From Mesaphorura yosii (lineage: Eukaryota; Arthropoda; Collembola; Poduromorpha; Tullbergiidae), in contig WIXG01000184.1 in NCBI GenBank assembly GCA_009869945.1, positions 62,001-126,000 on the forward strand: a DNA stretch of 64,000 nucleotides, written 5' to 3'. Shown here in pieces: positions 62,940 to 64,000 of the stretch (positions are counted from its first letter, which is position 1; every line of letters starts with the position of its first letter). The translations under genes were made by a program, and so were the position numbers. Under the pieces are notes generated by a model, which was not told the DNA's origin, ran no database searches, and saw nothing but the letters and a program-made list of their open reading frames with translations.

Positions 62940-64000
62940 CAGTAGGCGAGAACCAGCTCGCTCAGCGTTGAGAAAAAACAAAACAAAAAGAGTTTAAAGC
63001 GCAAGTGGTAGTGGATCATCGTCACATTGCATCACGAATTGAGCAGACTCAAAGTACAATAATGTGCAGTCCAAACAGCAGTAATAATAACAAAAGGGTG
63101 TAAAGGGTCTGGCATTGGCAGTGCTGCACAGCAGCAGTGAGAAGTGGAATCATAACAAAAACAATAGCAGCCAGTCAGTCAGAGACGAAGAACAGCAAGC
63201 AAGCGAACAGATGAGCACAAGTACAACTTTAAAATAGAGTTATATTTTAACAGAAAGAGGAAACCACGGAGTAAAAGTAAAATTAAGTTTATTACATTTT
63301 AGTGTCTTTATATACTCAATAATACTGTAAGATAGGCCAGAGTAATTAGCAACTCTGCGACAGTTTATTAAGTGGAGCAGTCAGGCACACGACAACGACG
63401 AAGCCCATAAGCCCGTCACGGTCGAAGAAGAAGAATCGCAGTTACAATCACATTCAAGAGCAGCATGTCCTCATCTTCTGGAATTGCATCGATCCCCGCC
63501 TCTGTCTCTGGTATTTATTACAATAATTAAACTCGCACTTCTCGTCGCATAAGAATTAACGCAATTTACAAGAACCTGCTTCGAGGCAAGCAACGTACAA
63601 GCAAAAACTTCAGCAGGAATCGTATGACGCAACAAGACCACCGAGACGATTGTGAACCATTTTAATGAGACAAGACAACCACACGAACAACGACAGCAAC
63701 TGATAATCTGGAGCACACGTAATTACATTCACGATTACACCGAGCTGTTTGAACTGCGTTGGAAGCCCAAGCTGCAAGGTGAATGAACAGTCTGACTCTG
63801 GATTCTGAGTATTCAGCAACACTTCATAACGTCGATTCCTTAATCCTGGTGATACCAACAACGCTGACGCTGACGAACGAATTGGAGTCAAGCTAGCATT
63901 GCATTTCCAGAGTGCATTTATTGGCTGCTTGTTCATCCTCCTCAAGTCAATCTCTCTCCTGTCACCAGACGACATCGCATTCACGATGTCTGCCGATTCG
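62940..64000 (+). other. probable 5' UTR and start of a plus-strand gene running out of the window
   Basis: From about 62940 the plus strand becomes rich in A, CA and CAG-like runs, as in long arthropod 5' UTRs. Two ATGs in good context follow. The one at 63465 opens MSSSSGIASIPASVSG and runs to a stop after 21 codons, with a possible donor (GTATTT at 63511). The one at 63986 opens MSADS and is cut by the window edge. Either could be the true start, and the first may be an upstream ORF. No protein family can be assigned from so few residues. Confidence 0.35.

Noticed and set aside
63320..63329. TAATACTGT, resembling the miR-8 seed
   Set aside because: The match ends after the seed and no opposite arm is present.
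63610..63984. 124-codon minus-strand ORF at the window end
   Set aside because: Overlaps the plus-strand 5' UTR-like stretch and has no recognised domain.

Overview
This is eukaryotic, metazoan nuclear DNA, about 40% G+C by eye. It holds four intron-containing genes that can be named from their proteins, with mostly short introns (65-190 bp) and canonical GT-AG sites. The organism looks like an arthropod or near relative. The RPL27A protein has an arthropod-like middle section, the SF3A2 promoter carries the arthropod TCAGT initiator, and RPL27A has a TCT/TOP promoter. I cannot name the species; a springtail or crustacean would fit.

Layout. (1) 2.1-6.0 kb, plus strand: a complete 15-exon eIF4G2 (DAP5/p97/NAT1) gene of about 890 codons. 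Its frame has no ATG at the 5' end and appears to start at an ACG codon aligned with the known GUG start of the vertebrate gene. Its longest intron carries a box C/D snoRNA with a 13-nt perfect guide to 18S rRNA. (2) 7.0-9.4 kb: weak, partly decayed coding signals, including one possible small secreted protein. (3) 9.4-39.8 kb: about 30 kb with no gene I can support. (4) 39.9-53.9 kb, plus strand: MOB2, with two alternative first coding exons about 11 kb apart that both end in phase 2 and fit the same Mob-domain exons. (5) 56.0-57.5 kb, plus strand: SF3A2, with a choice of two 3' ends. (6) 57.6-58.3 kb: a pyrimidine-rich block of different composition, probably a repeat or insertion. (7) 59.2-60.2 kb, minus strand: RPL27A, complete, five exons, 148 aa. 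(8) 62.9-64.0 kb: a purine/CA-rich stretch resembling the long 5' UTR of a plus-strand gene that continues beyond the window.

The named genes are housekeeping or regulatory: translation (eIF4G2, RPL27A, a rRNA-modification guide), splicing (SF3A2) and NDR-kinase signalling (MOB2). SF3A2 and RPL27A are tail to tail. The gene-poor block lies immediately upstream of MOB2 and probably contains its regulatory DNA. Most short ORFs in the gene-poor parts look like chance.
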